NCBI GenBank assembly: GCA_029834535.1
Contig: JAQMWT010000020.1
Location: 35,350-99,349, forward strand
DNA length: 64,000 bases
From: Chrysophaeum taylorii
Taxonomy: Eukaryota; Sar; Pelagophyceae; Pelagomonadales; Pelagomonadaceae
Reading direction: 5' to 3'
Positions 12,361 to 24,718 of this stretch are shown here, piece after piece; within the stretch, counting starts at the first letter, position 1, and every line of letters begins with the position of its first letter. The position numbers were made by a program, and so were the translations under genes. The notes beneath the pieces were generated by a model, which was not told the DNA's origin, made no database searches, and saw nothing but the letters and a program-made list of their open reading frames with translations.

Positions 12361-15300
12361 ATGTGTTGCGGATATACTACAAGTCAACAACTCATAAAGA
12401 TGCCACATTCCTCCTTTCTCCCGAACTTTCTTTCCACACGGAAAACGTCAACAAGAAGTAGAACGAGTGGAGCAATGAGGTCGAGCAAGCCGCACTGGTG
12501 GCGACCCTGGAGCGACGAAGTGAGCTGGCAGGCTCAGGCACGCAAAACGGCGGCTGCGCTCGACGCTGAAACTTTTTTGACGTGGCTCGACGACGCTGGC
12601 GCTGAAGCTGCCAATTTGTCGTTTGGAACGGTATGGAACCGCTCGGAATTCATCGCCGAGTGGCTCCTCGGGGACGTCGGCCTCGCAGCAGGCGATCGTG
12701 CCATGCTCGTGTACGCTCCGGGGCCGGAATTTTTCGTTGCGTTCGTCGCGTGTCTTCGCGCGAGCGTCCTGGCCGTGCCGGCTTACCCTCCAGACCCAAC
12801 AAATCTTCGACGCGGCCTCGGGAAACTGGATCTCGTATGCGCCAGCTGCGAGGCCGAGGTAGGCCTCACCGGCAGCATCGTGCACAAGCTGCGGGTTGCT
12901 ACGAGCGTCTGGCACTCGTGGCCCCGGATACGCTGGCACAACACGGACGGTTTGGGCCGAGGGCTTCGGGCGTTCAATCCGGCGTCGCGTTCGCGCGCGG
13001 AGACTGTTCGATCAACCTTTTCGCGCTTCTTTGTCCCTAAGGACGAGGCTCCGGTCCAAGGAAAAGAGCTGTCGCTTCTCGACGCGAGCGCCCAGCACCA
13101 ACGACAGATCAGTAGCAGCGGCTCTCTTTACCTCGACCAAGCCCCAGACGACTCGATTGCCTTTCTTCAATTCACGTCGGGCTCCACGGGGTGTGTTTCG
13201 TTTCGCGCTCGAAAATGTATTTATTGCGAGCAACCCGCGCAGGGACCCCAAGGGCGTCATGATCACGCACCAAAACGTGTGGCACAACATCAACGCGCTC
13301 TACCTTCCGGGGCAGCGCCGCATGGTCGAGGATCGTCTCGGCGAGACCACGGTTTCTAAATTGTGGGATCTCGGCGATTCTTCCGCGCGCGTCGTCGCGG
13401 TGTCGTGGCTGCCGCAGTTTCACGACGCGGGCTAGACGCGGCGTCGACGACGCCTCGTTTTGTTTGATTAATGGTGAGACCTTCGTGATCATCGCAGGTT
13501 TGATGCTCATGTTCCTCGGGCCCTTCCTCGCGGGTTACCACATGATCAATTTTTCGCCACTCTCGTTCCTCGCCGACCCGCTCGTGTGGCTGCGCGCCAT
13601 CTCCAAGTACCGCGGGATTTGGACGGCGTCGCCAGACTTTGGATACCAGCTGTGCACGAAGCGTGCCGCGGCGAACGCACCGCCGAAAGACATCGACCTG
13701 CGTTCCCTCTGCGCTCTCGGGTGCGGTGCCGGCCAGCGAGTCGTGCCGTCGATCCTCCGCGAGTTCGCCGCGTACTGGAGACGCGCGCGCTTGCCCGACT
13801 ACGGCAACTACGGGATTTTCTACCCGTCGTTCGGCATGGCCGAGCACGTCGTCGCGACGTGCGGGGAGACGGGCGGCCTCATCCCGTCGAGGCAAAGGCC
13901 CGATCTGGTCTCGTGTGGATCTGATTTCGTCGTCGACCTCCTCGTCGTCGACGCGGAGACCCGGCGCGTTTTGCCCGACGGCACTCCCGGCGAAATGTGG
14001 CTGTGCTCGGACTCGGTCGCCCTAGGGTACTGGGGAAAGCCGAAACTAAGTAACGAGACCTTTCGTGCCAGGGTCGAGCCGGACGACGGTAGAGTTTACC
14101 TCAGGACGGGCGACGAGGCGTTTATCGAGGACGGCCGCTTGTTCATCTGCGGACGAATCAAGGACATGATCATCATCGGGGGCGAAAATTATTACAGTGA
14201 TGACGTCGAAATTGCTGCGACGGAAGCCGTGGGCGACGCCGCGAGACCTGGATGCATCGCCGCCTTTGCCGTCGTCGACGACGACGACGAGAACGAGTGC
14301 TTGTGTATCGTGCTCGAAGTCCGCGATAGCGCCGTATCTGAATGCGAGACCCTCGCGTCGACGCTCCGAAAGAGCGTACGCAAGGCTGTTGGTCTCACAC
14401 CGCGCCGCGTCGTGTTCATCAAGCAGAAGACGATTTTGAAAACGACGAGCGGAAAACTACGGCGCCGGGCGATTCGAGGCGCGCTGTTGGCTGGCGATCT
14501 TAGCGTCGTCTTCGATTCGAATCCCGGACTCGGTGCCGGTCAGCCTCAGATGCCGCCCGCTGTCGTCGTCGTCGTCGCAAACGAGGGTGATGCGCCCGCT
14601 CGGAACGACGACGACGACGACAACGACGACTCGGCAGAAGATGGCTCGGCGTTTTCGCGGTGGATACGGTCGTGGCTACCGAGCTCCTCGAGCAGCGACT
14701 CTGCCGCCGACCCCCCGCCGAAATCTCGGGCGAAAGAGGAGGTCTGCGACGCGGCACCGCGACGAATCGAGGACCCAACCTTGAAGTGGTCCGAGTGCTT
14801 GCTCTCCGAAGCCCAGGATAGAGGACGCCCCTACGAGCTTTCTGACTTTCTGGGCGTTTGGGAAGTGCTCGACGACCACTACGCGATTCAACGCTTCCGC
14901 ATCAATGCAGACAACGCAATCGACGACGACGACGACGATAGCACCGGGAATCAGCAGCACCACCACCTTGGCTGCGGGCGCTTCACGCACGAGGCAGCCG
15001 TCGTCGCGAAAGTTGTCATCACGAAGCACGACGCGGACGCGCGACCGGGCGTTCTCGAGGACGTTGTCGCGCGGCTGCCGCACAAACTCTACGTCCTCGT
15101 GCTCCACGCCTCAGGCCTCGTCAAGTTCGTCCCACACGCTGCGAGCTCGAGGCGTTTGCTGGCATTGGTCGAAAGTTACGACAGTCTCGATGCCGAGATG
15201 AACTTGGAGCACGCTGAAAATTTTGGCTGCTTTCGCTTCGGCATCGTCGTCGGAAACAGCACCGACCGCAGGTTGATTCGTCTCAATCGCTGGGCGACCG

Positions 15301-18300
15301 ACAATCGTTACTTCTGGTCGGCCGTCAATGTCACGAACGACTTTCCGGATGGAGTCGATGAGCCACGCAAGCTCGTTGCGGCCGGCCTCGCCGCACACCC
15401 GGGCGTCGACGGCACGACGCCGGCGGGTACTCTGCGAGACGCGATCGTGGCATTTCAGTTCGACGACGAAAACAACGAGCGAGCAACTGTTGAGAGGACC
15501 ACCACCACCACTGTCGCACGAGCAGCATCTGCGATCGCGGACGTTGACTTTCTGCCGGCAGAAAAAAATCTACCCGGAACCGACCACCGCGAGTCTTCTT
15601 CTTTTCCGGGCGGCTCGGCCATCGTTCGGCGCGTAGCCAAGCAGATCGCCAGCCTGTTCCCACCAGGTACCTCTCTCAAAGATCACCCTGACATACCCGC
15701 GATTTTTCGGCTGCTGCTCAAGGTCCCAGATGAGCTGATGCAACGTCTCGAGTACGACGAATCTATCGTAGACGTCGCGGTTTTCGTCGACGTTATCGCG
15801 TCAAACGTCCTCCGGATGCCCGTGCTCCTGCAGGTAGCGCAGGAACTCGAGACCCATCAGCCCGGCTGGAACCTTCCGATTTCCGATGAGCGCGCTGCCG
15901 CCGACCTACGACGCGCGGTCTGCTACTGTTTCGCCCTTCACGCGATCGGTATCTCGACGTTGCGCCCCGCGAAGACGCGCTCCGACTTCTTCCTCGATTT
16001 CCTAAATGCGCAAGAAGCTGCCCTAAAAACGAGCAGAAACGCTGTCCATACTACATCCTCACCCTTCGAGTAAGAGTGTCTATTCTTCCATATATATGTT
16101 CCGGCAGCTCGAATCATCCCGCAGGCTCATGAATCGCGAGAGTGTTCTGTCAGCCGCGCGCAATCTCGCCGAGGCCCGACGCGACCCTAGTCGACTCGCG
16201 ACGGCGCGTGCAGCCGGGGGTCTGCTCGCGGACACCCTCATCATTGCAGCCATCGAGAACGTCTCTAAAAAAAGCTGTGACCGCAACGCTCGCGCCGCGC
16301 CAGAGTCTGGTTTCGAAAAAAAAAAAAAAAGATCGCTGCTGCGAGCGTCGACCCATCCTAAAAAATCGAGATGCTGACCGCCTCCATCTCAGGTGCTTTA
16401 CTTGAACTGGCCTACTGGAGCTGCGTGCTTCAACAACAACCAGCTGCTGCTGCATTAGTAGAAGTTTCCACGAGTAGTACGTCGCGGGGCGCGGAGTTGG
16501 TACGCTTTGAGACGTGCCCAGCTATGATGATGTCGGAGTGGGTCCAAACTTATATTGTATGCAATCTCTCGTTATTCGGGTCCACGGAGCCATCATGCCC
16601 GTTCCTGTTTCACATCGCGAAGCTCTTGGTGCCATGCTTGCTATCCTTAACAAACGAAGACCCAGCCTTTTTTTTGTGGATGCGCGCCGCGACGTGGAAC
16701 GCGCACGAAATGGTTTCTTGTCGTCGCGAGCTCAAAAATCAGCTTTCGACGACGGAGACGTACGACTGGCGCTTGACAGAAGCCACCACAGCCTTGTTAG
16801 GAAGACTGAGCGAGCGTCTTGCGTGCCAATCAGAGTCCCCACCTCCTCCTCCTCCTCGTCGTTATAATTTTTATTGTTTTCGCGCCGCTCGAAAGAGAAT
16901 AAATTTCGTCGTCGGTTTTTTTATGAAGTTTCGGAATTTTTTGTGTGCGGGCTGTTGGTATTATTTTCACCACCGCATAAAGCTCGCCCCTAGGTGCCAA
17001 CTTTCTAGCGCGATCTCGGCGAAGATCGCCAAAAACCGCCGATCTCCGTTGTTGCTCGAGGTCGACCGCGAACAGATTGCAACGTTGTTTTCCAAGAAGC
17101 GAGACCAGATCCTCGAAAAATATAAGATGCTGCTGCGAAGCTGCACGGCAAACGATCAGAAAGAGTGTTGTATTCGAGGACATGGATGGCTTGATAAGAT
17201 TCGATCGCGTGTGACGGAATCTGGCGACGCGGCGCACGAGGGACGAATTCGACGAGACGACAATCCACCACCACCACCACCACCACCAAAAGGAAAAGAC
17301 GACGTCAGCATCCAGATCGTTCATCAAAGTAGACATGATGCGACGGATGACGACGCACTCGAGACCGCCGTGCGGAGAGAACAGGCTGCTTACGTTCAAG
17401 CCACTCTCCTTCGCGTCCTCGCGTCGACGGCAGAGACGACCACCCAGATCGACGACGCGCAGGTAACGTCCGTCGCCCGCCTCGGCCTGACGTCGCAAGA
17501 CGCGCTCGCGGTGCAGACAGAGCTGTGGCGAGACTTGTCTGTGGAAGTGGATTTCAATACTCTTATGGATCCAAATCTCTCGATCGCCCAATTGGCAGAC
17601 AAGATTACGCGTATAGCGCGCGGCGAAGACGAGACGCCTCTCGAGGAGGCAGCAGCACCATCACGACTCGTGCCTCTTAGCAACGAAAAAGTTCTTCTTC
17701 TCGAGGCTACGACCAAGCTACCGCAGTGGGTGTGTGACATGGTACAGGCGCTGTCGGTGGTGGTGGTCGTCGTCTTAGTGTCGTTGGCGCTCGTTCCGTC
17801 CTATCGCTGGGGACGCTGGGTACAGTGGCGCGGCAATTCCATCGGCACGAAACGCATCGACGTTCGCCGCGACAACTCGCCGTGGTCGCACATAAAAATA
17901 GCGGGCACGAGCAAGGTCTTCATCTACGGTCTTGGAATCCCGCTCGTTATTCCGACGTTCATGACGTCCCTCTCGCTGGTATTTTTCGCCGCCAGAGTAT
18001 TTTTTCCCGCGCGACGCGCTGTACTGTTGTGTGGTGGTTCAAGAAATCAAACCTCTTCTATCCATAGGTCGTTATCTCTGCGAAGTGGCTATGTGTCGGC
18101 CGGCAGCGACCGACGGCCATCGCTGTTGGATCCTCGAATTATTTGCGTTGGTGGATTGTCGAACGCCTTTTCGATCAGTGGGAAATGTGGTGCGGCGACT
18201 TCCTCAAGGACACGGTCCTCATCAACGCATTCTACCGTGCGTGTGGTTGCGACGTGCCAGTTTTCGGCGCGCGGATCAACACGTTGCTGCGAGATCTTGA

Positions 18301-20114
18301 CCTCGTAGCCGTCGGTCGCGGAGCGTCGGTCGAAGGACGCGTTTATGCTCGCAGCTTTTATCGCGAGGGCGAAACGTTATTATTAGGTCTGCGTTTTGCG
18401 CGCGTTGTTATCAATGGCATCGTCGAGAAATCTGCTGTGGTCGAGCTTGGCGTTGAAATCGAGGAGGGTGCCATCCTCAGGCAGCTGAGCGTGGCGTCGC
18501 AGTTTTCGCGTCTCGAGGGCGGCGGCGGCGGCGGCGGGAAGACAGCGTCTCCAAGAAGAAGAAGAAGAAGAAGGTGTTCGGAGTCGCGCGTGATGATCGA
18601 GCTTGCCAAGCTCGCTTTGCTCGTGCCTCTGCTGTACGCGCCATTCGTGACGACCTCAACTGCCGTCGCCTGGACGATGCGTCGCGTCGGTTGGTATGCC
18701 CTATCTTTCCGTTACCGTCCTCTCGCTTGGTGGGTACTCTCGTACTACGGCGGCCTTTTCGTTTTGGTGACTTTGGTAATCGCGTGCAAATGGCTATTGA
18801 TTGGTCGCGCGAGATCAGGTTCAACTCGTTTTGAAATGAGAGCCTGGTTCGTCGACTATTTCTGGCACCGAATCGTCGTGCGCCTCTCTGGACTGCTGTT
18901 TCAAGGCAACGGCCTCGCCACAAACGGGCTGTTGCGCGCGCTAGGCGTCGACGTGGACTGGTCGGCCAGATTCGTTTCTGCCGAAGCTGTCTCCGCCTCG
19001 GAAGCGGACGTGATCACCGTCGAGGCTCGGGCTCAAATATCGCAATGCGTTGTTTCCTGTCTCACTGCCGCCTCGTCCTACGCGCCAGTTCGCATCGGGC
19101 GCGACGCCGAGGTCGGACTCGATGCCTACTTGGAGGCCGGCACCGTGATAGGAGAAGATTCGGTCGTGGGGCAGCAGACCTTGGCATCGGGCATCGTGCC
19201 GCCGGGGTCTGTCAAATTAGGTAAGATCACGTTTCGGCGGCGGCAATCTTCTCGAGGCACGGGAAACAATTCCACCAAAAATGGTGGTGGTGGTGGTGAT
19301 CTTCGCCTCGCTCTTGTCCCGTTCGTGTCTCGAACCCTTTTGCTCGCGCTTTTCGGGTTTGTCGCTCTCATCCCTAGCTACGAGCTCGCGGTTCTCGTCC
19401 TTTTCGGCTCCTCTAATTTTTACGAGGATCAGGATTATCTGAGTGGCGCGAACGAAGACGGTTCGCGCTGGACGCCGCCCGTCGACCGCAACCTTGGTCT
19501 CCTCTGCATTGGGCCCATAAGCCTCGTCGCATTTGCTTGCATGTCGCTCGTCTGCCGACTTTGGACGTACCTCGTCTTTGGCAACTTCCGCCGTCTCGAC
19601 GGCACCTCGCGTTGGGTGTTCGAAGCATTCCACGAGTACCAGTTTATGATTATCTATGCCTCGCACAAGTTCGCCATGCCTCTCCTTCAAGGAAGTCGAT
19701 TGGCCGTTGCTTACATGAGATTCTGGTATATTCTTTCGCTGCGCGCGACTAATTACCTTCCCTTCCCTTCCCTTCAGGGGCGCCGACGTGGACTGGACGG
19801 CGTTCATCAACAACCAGCTCTTCTACGAGCCGCCGCTTCTCTCTCTCGAGGCAGGCTGCGTAGTTGACCAAGGCGTGTGGCACCTTGGCCACGTCTTCAT
19901 CAGTGTCTCGCGTTATTTCTAGCTAGAAATTTTGCCTCAGGTATACACGAATGGGCGTCTTGTTTTTGGGGCGAATCGCATCTGCCGCGGAGCCATTCTG
20001 CATCCGCACGCCATCACCTGGGCCGACAGCCTCGTACCGCCCGACGCGGTGTTGGGCCCGCGTGCGCAGGCCCTGGCAGCCGAGTCTTCGTCGTCTCGAA
20101 CCGTCAGAGTATAG
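12361..20114 (+). CDS. FAAL-like adenylation / carrier protein / hexapeptide membrane transferase multidomain synthetase
   Basis: Domain order: a fatty acyl-AMP ligase-like adenylation domain (about 12,475-14,480; TSGSTG then DPKGVMITHQN, SWLPQFHDAG, YPSFGMAEH, RTGDE, GRIKDMIIIGGENYY), a linker of unknown fold (14,790-16,070), a carrier domain with the phosphopantetheine serine in LGLTS (about 17,470-17,610), then membrane segments and left-handed beta-helix repeats (17,720-20,114) matching the NRPS terminal domain related to Pls/PosA. Introns supported by frame and motif: 13191-13242, 13431-13497 (GC-AG), 16070-16124, 16458-16521, 17997-18067, 19726-19777, 19893-19940; 16261-16392 is likely. 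The start may be the Met at 12,474. The part from about 16,620 to 17,400 is unresolved. The expected role is to activate an acyl or amino acid, load it on the carrier and transfer it at a membrane; the product is unknown. It could be two adjacent genes. Confidence 0.82.
16622..17400 (+). other. Unresolved linker or intron region inside the synthetase gene
   Basis: Between the exon that begins at 16,522 and the carrier domain, no single frame gives a recognisable domain. One frame stays open but includes a T-rich, AT-biased stretch at 16,860-16,980 that is more like intron than coding DNA, and a poly-Pro run near 17,265-17,289. At least one further intron is likely here. Transcript reads would settle the exon structure. 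Confidence 0.5.
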
Positions 20115-20530
20115 AAGTCCTGAGCGTGGTAGATGATGATGGTGCTGCGACGACCGGTAAAAACCAAGACGGATTCCGCGAACGAACGAACGAAAACGAA
20201 CGAACAAAAATCCACTATACCGCCCGCCGCCAATAAAAGTTGAAAGAGCAGGACGTCTGTCTGGCTCCAAGAAGAAGAGGGCACTGACTGCCTGCCTGCC
20301 TGACTGACACAATTTCTCCTCCCTCCCTCGCTGAAATAAAAAAGAAGATGACAGGCTGTTGTCGTCGTCGTCGTCGTCGTGGATTCAAAAAGAAGAGGCA
20401 CCACCACCGCCGCCGATCGTGAGTGATGAGTCGCGATATTAGAAGAACACATCGGATTATATACTTGGACGACAAGATGATAGATATTTTTGGGGAAATT
20501 TTTCGTTCGTCCGTCCGTTTGTCCTCCGCG
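20115..20530. other. Convergent intergenic region, no gene seen
   Basis: This is the space between the 3' ends of the synthetase gene (plus strand) and the COG1-like gene (minus strand). It holds short GAAC-type repeats near 20,182-20,200, a GTC trinucleotide run near 20,358-20,380, and no supported ORF. Confidence 0.5.
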
Positions 20531-22963
20531 TCAAGAAGAAAGGTCGGTCGGTTGGAGGTTGGCAATGGCCTCTTTGAAGCGGTCGTAGTACTTTGGGGCG
20601 TGTTGTTCGAAGTAGGTGGTGAGAAGGGCGGCGGCCTGTTCGTTGAGCAGGCGGTCCCCTTCTTTGGTGCCCTTGAGGTGGTCGGGCAGGGGCGGGGGTG
20701 TGGGAACGAGGGGGAAGCGGGGGTGGACCGGGGCAAAGGCGATGAGATTGGGTGGTCTGTCGTCGAAGTCGTCGGGGGGCATGTCGTCATTTTCCTGGGC
20801 CTTGAAATCGTCGTCGAACGAGATGGAAAGCGAGGCGTCGTCGTAGCCGAAGAGATTGTTAAAGAAGAGGGCGGACCTCTCGTAGGCGCGCTGGGCGTCG
20901 GCTTTGATATATCTTCCGTACAACTCGAGATCGACGGCGTCCATTTTTGAGGCTATAGTCTCGAAGATCCTAATCCCCGCGCTCCGGTAGGGCTGCTGCT
21001 GCTGCTTTTGGTCGTAAGAGTCGTAGATCGCGGCTCTTCTGTAGGCGAACCGGAGAAAATGGGCATCGATGGAGAGGGAGAGAGGGGCGAGGTCCGAGCC
21101 TTTCGCAAATCCCAAAGCGTCGGCGTACGCTTTTTCGATCGCCGGGGCTATCACTTTGTGGAGTTCGCGGCGCGCGACGTCTCTCGACGGCGCGCCAAAG
21201 CCGCACGCCGCGTCTGACGAGCAGGTCGCGCGGTCGAGTTGGTCGCAGGCGTGATGGATGAAGGACCCCAGCTCCAACGTGAGTTCGCACGGAAGATCCG
21301 TGCTGTTGTTGTCGCCCTCGACCTCGCGCGCTCGCCATCGCGCGACCTTCTTCGCAGTCGCGAGCTCGACCGAACCAGCCGGCCAATCCGAGCGCTTCCT
21401 CGGCTTTCTCTTAAGTCGAGCCTCGGCGACGAGATCGTCTTCGAGCCACGAGGTCGCGAAGGCAGCAATTTCGTCCGCAAAGTGCGAGACCATCGCCCCG
21501 CCGACGGCACGCGCCCAACCCTGAATCGCGACGAGGTGAGCTCGCGCGAAGCAGTCTCGCGACGTCCGCTCGGCGCGCTCGCGCGCTTCGGCGTCCAAGC
21601 AGTTGGTCGCCATCAACACGAATTCTTCGAAGGTAAAAGTTCCCTCCGACGCCGACAAGAGCGCCCTGGCCTTGGCTTCCAACGCAGGACCGACGCAGAT
21701 CGCTCGCGCCGCGTCCGCGGCCTCCGCGGCCGCCACGATTCCGTCGCCGTCGAGGTCGGCGATGTCGAAAGCCGCTCGAAGTTGGGACTCGTCGATGACG
21801 GCGCGCGCGTCGCGCATGAGGTCGGGGTGAGTGCTGCGGCGCACCGCGCAGAGGGACGCGAGGAACGCAGCGGTCTGCTTGGTGGAGTTGACCGCGCTCC
21901 ACGCGACCCTCGCCGTAGCTAACAAAGACCCCGCGGCTCGCTTCGCCGCGCGCAGAGACTCGTGGTCTTCTTCCGTCGCAGCAGGAGTCACCCCCGTCTT
22001 GGCGATCAGTCGCAGGCGCCGCGCCTCGCCGGGCGGTATCTCCTGCGTCTTAAACGCAACGGCGCGGTGAGCGCGGACTCGGGCGCAGTAAGATTCGATC
22101 CTCGAATCCTCGCGCCTCGCGTAGTCCTCCAAAACTTTAGAGTACCGCTCGGCCCGGCACCGCAGCATCGCCGCGACGGCCGCGAGGGCCTCGGCGAAGC
22201 GCGGGGCCACGTACTCGCTCACGACCACCTTGGCCCCTTCGTCCTCCTCTCCTCCTCGACGCAGCACCATCTCGCCGAGCGAGGCCGCGTCGTTGGCGAG
22301 CGACGCGAGGCGGTCGTCCAGCCAGTCGGCGCACCTTTCTCCCGCCCAATTCAGCTCGCTCGGCTTGCGGTCTACGAGGGGAATCCCCTCGCCCCGTTCC
22401 ACAATCGCCAGCCGCGCTCGAACCTCGGGATCCGCACCGTTTTTTTTCGTTTCGTTGTGGAGTCGCATGCTCGTCTTTCCGGTCAGAGCGAGGTCGATCG
22501 CGTCCAGCAGAGCCGAAAGGTCCGTCTTCAAAGCCTCGAGCCCGCGCTGGAGTCGCTCGTCCACCAAACTCACGAGACTCGGGGCAAACACCGACCGCCA
22601 GAGCGGTGATGATGTGTCTTCCTCCTCTTCTTCCGCCGCGTCGTACCGCTTGGCCGCTTCGAGGAGACGAGCGTGTAGGTTGTGGTGATCGCCCTCGTCG
22701 AAAAAGACGCGTCGCGTGGCGGCGGGGGTCTTGAGGCCGAGGGCCTCCCGGATCTGGGACGGCTTGGCTTCTTCCACAAACAACAAATCGCTCGCCTCGC
22801 GAAATTCTAGAGCATCGGCGTCGCACTCGGAGCGGATGTCGTCGACGAGTTTCTTGAAACTCTCCGCGCTCGCCGACGCCTGCCCGAGGGCCCCCGCGGC
22901 CGCGGCGCGCACCTTGGAGGCGGCCGTCCGGGTCCACTCCACAGCTCTCCCGATCACAACCTC

Positions 22964-23001
<38 letters not shown>

Positions 23002-23749
23002 CAACGGGGCGAGAAGCAATAATCGACCGGACGCTTTTTTCCAAAAGATTTTTTTCGTCTAAAAAGATGGCGGCCGCGTCGATGACCGTGCGCCGCAGAT
23101 GACGGGCGGCCGCCCCAAACCCCTCGGTTTTCGTTTCATCGCCCCCGCATATCCTCTCGATCCACGCCGTCCTGGCCTCGAAAAACAAGCTCATCACCTC
23201 TCGGGGAGATTTGCCGTCGAGCGCGACTACGGACGCGAGAGAATTCGCGTATCGCGCCGAAGAAAAACAACAACCCAAAGGCTCCCGGCGCACGAAGGCC
23301 TCGGCACGCCGAACGATGCGGCTCCGGAACTCGCGAACGTACGGGTCGAGGGTCGCGCGTTCGACTCGGCCCAAAATCGCGCTCTCGCATTCGATGCAAA
23401 GCCGAGCTGCCTCCGAGTGCTCGTTCGAGTCGAGCGCGCGCCATATCAACGGCGCTCTCTGCACGACGCGCGCGGCCACCTCCACATCACTCAGCTCCCG
23501 ATGGGGCGGGGCCACGACCTCCGCTTTCGGGACTTCCTCGAGGCTCTTCACAATCCCACGAATCTCAGACCTGAACCCCTTGACCTCCTCCGCCGCCGCG
23601 CACAACTTCACGATCGCCTCCGCCGACTCCACGAGCTCTTCGTACCGAGACCCGAGCCATACCTCCACCTCCTTACCCTTGGCGGCCGCCCCCCGTCTCG
23701 CAGCGGCCAACGCTTCTCGCGCCTCGCCTATCGTCGTCGTCGTCGTCAT
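20531..23749 (-). CDS. COG1: COG1-like Golgi tethering complex subunit with an internal EF-hand
   Basis: The single ORF of 1,072 residues starts at the Met of a poly-Thr stretch; an upstream in-frame ATG at 23,827 would run past the divergent neighbour's start, so I prefer 23,749. The N-terminal region with RYEELVESAEAIVKL matches the Vps51/COG1 coiled-coil signature. The remainder is helical and Ala/Arg/Glu-rich, as in tethering subunits. Length is close to plant COG1 (just over 1,000 residues). The COG complex tethers retrograde vesicles at the Golgi. Around residue 660 (about 21,725-21,760) there is a canonical EF-hand loop, DLDGDGIVAAAE, followed by a second helix-loop-like stretch, which is not a usual COG1 feature. 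The gene shares a short divergent promoter region with the DUF3493 gene. The COG1 call is good but rests on the N-terminus. Confidence 0.72.
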
Positions 23750-23809
23750 TTTTTTTTTTTCCTTGAGGGTAAGCAGCATTGCGGCGGTGACACCATCCAC
23801 CCACCACCC
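23750..23809. promoter_or_regulatory. 60-bp divergent promoter region
   Basis: Start codons of the COG1-like gene (minus) and the DUF3493 gene (plus) are only 60 bp apart. The spacer holds a T-run and the motif GAGGGTAAG (about 23,764), which also occurs at other gene borders here. No TATA box is evident. Confidence 0.5.
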
Positions 23810-24718
23810 ATGTTTCGTCGTCACCACCTTCTTCTTTTCGTTGTTGTTGTTGTTGTCGTGGAAGCCTTCGTGGTGCCCCCTCCCTCCAGCCCCCTCCTCG
23901 TTCGGAAAAGCCTCAACGAGGACGACGGCACGGGCTACACTCCAAAGCAGCGCCTCCGCGAAGAAATAGATTCCCCTTTCCGCAAGATTCGCGTCACATT
24001 CTTCGGATTCTCGACGGCGTCGGCCCTCGTCGCTCTCTACTTCTCGCTCCTAACCCTCGGCAAGGCTGCCGCTGGCTGGGAGGGACCCTCGATCGACGTG
24101 GCGGCCTCGGACGTCGCGATCAACGTCGCCGCCGTTTCCGCGTGCGGATTTTTGACCTACCGCGACGTCAAGGCCGGCGAAGCCAACCTCGAACGCATCG
24201 CCAAGGGTGGCCAGCTCGCCTCCCTTCGAGTTGCTCCCGCCGACGGCACGCCGACCCGCGCTCTGGCGCGCTACCGCCAGCTCAAGCGCGTCGTCGTCGC
24301 CGCCGGCGGCGTGGATTACGTCTCCGAGCTCGCCCGAGATGTTCTCGCTGTCGCCTCCGACCTCCGCCGCCTCAACGTCGTTCTAGTCCCGGTCTTCCTC
24401 GATTCTCGGAATATCGTCGACGCCGACAAGACGCGAACGATCTGGCGCGACGCCCAGGGCACCACCTCTTCTTCTTCTTCCATCTCGGACGCCGTCGTCT
24501 CCTTTCCTGCCCTCTCGGCCCCCTGGGCGGCCTACCTCGACAAGGAAATCGAAACGGCCAAGTCCCAAAACATCGACCCCAACGCAAAAGGCCTCGGCAT
24601 CTACATCAAAAAAAACGGCCGCATCCTGCGCCGCGCGACTGGCCAACCCGACTGGCCCTCCTTCCTCGGCACGATGGAGGTTATGGACGGCTCACAGTTT
24701 GGCAAACCCCGCCTTTGA
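23810..24718 (+). CDS. REP27/LPA1-like plastid protein (DUF3493), photosystem II repair/assembly
   Basis: The protein has 302 residues. It begins with a strongly hydrophobic Leu/Val signal peptide ending VEAFVVPP, i.e. an Ala-Phe junction of the kind used for import into complex plastids of stramenopiles. The next region has SPFRKIRVTFFGF and two membrane segments ending in LTYRDVKAGEANL, which matches the DUF3493 (REP27/LPA1) pattern. Members help assemble or repair photosystem II D1 in the thylakoid. The C-terminal half (ATGQPDWPSFLGTMEVMDGS) is typical of the algal and cyanobacterial forms. No TPR repeats precede the domain, unlike plant LPA1. Confidence in DUF3493 is good; the PSII role is inferred from the family. 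Confidence 0.75.
   Translation: MFRRHHLLLFVVVVVVVEAFVVPPPSSPLLVRKSLNEDDGTGYTPKQRLREEIDSPFRKIRVTFFGFSTASALVALYFSLLTLGKAAAGWEGPSIDVAASDVAINVAAVSACGFLTYRDVKAGEANLERIAKGGQLASLRVAPADGTPTRALARYRQLKRVVVAAGGVDYVSELARDVLAVASDLRRLNVVLVPVFLDSRNIVDADKTRTIWRDAQGTTSSSSSISDAVVSFPALSAPWAAYLDKEIETAKSQNIDPNAKGLGIYIKKNGRILRRATGQPDWPSFLGTMEVMDGSQFGKPRL

Noticed and set aside
23099-23809. N-terminal extension of the DUF3493 protein frame upstream of 23,810
   Set aside because: It lies antisense to the COG1-like gene, and the signal peptide that fits plastid targeting starts at 23,810.
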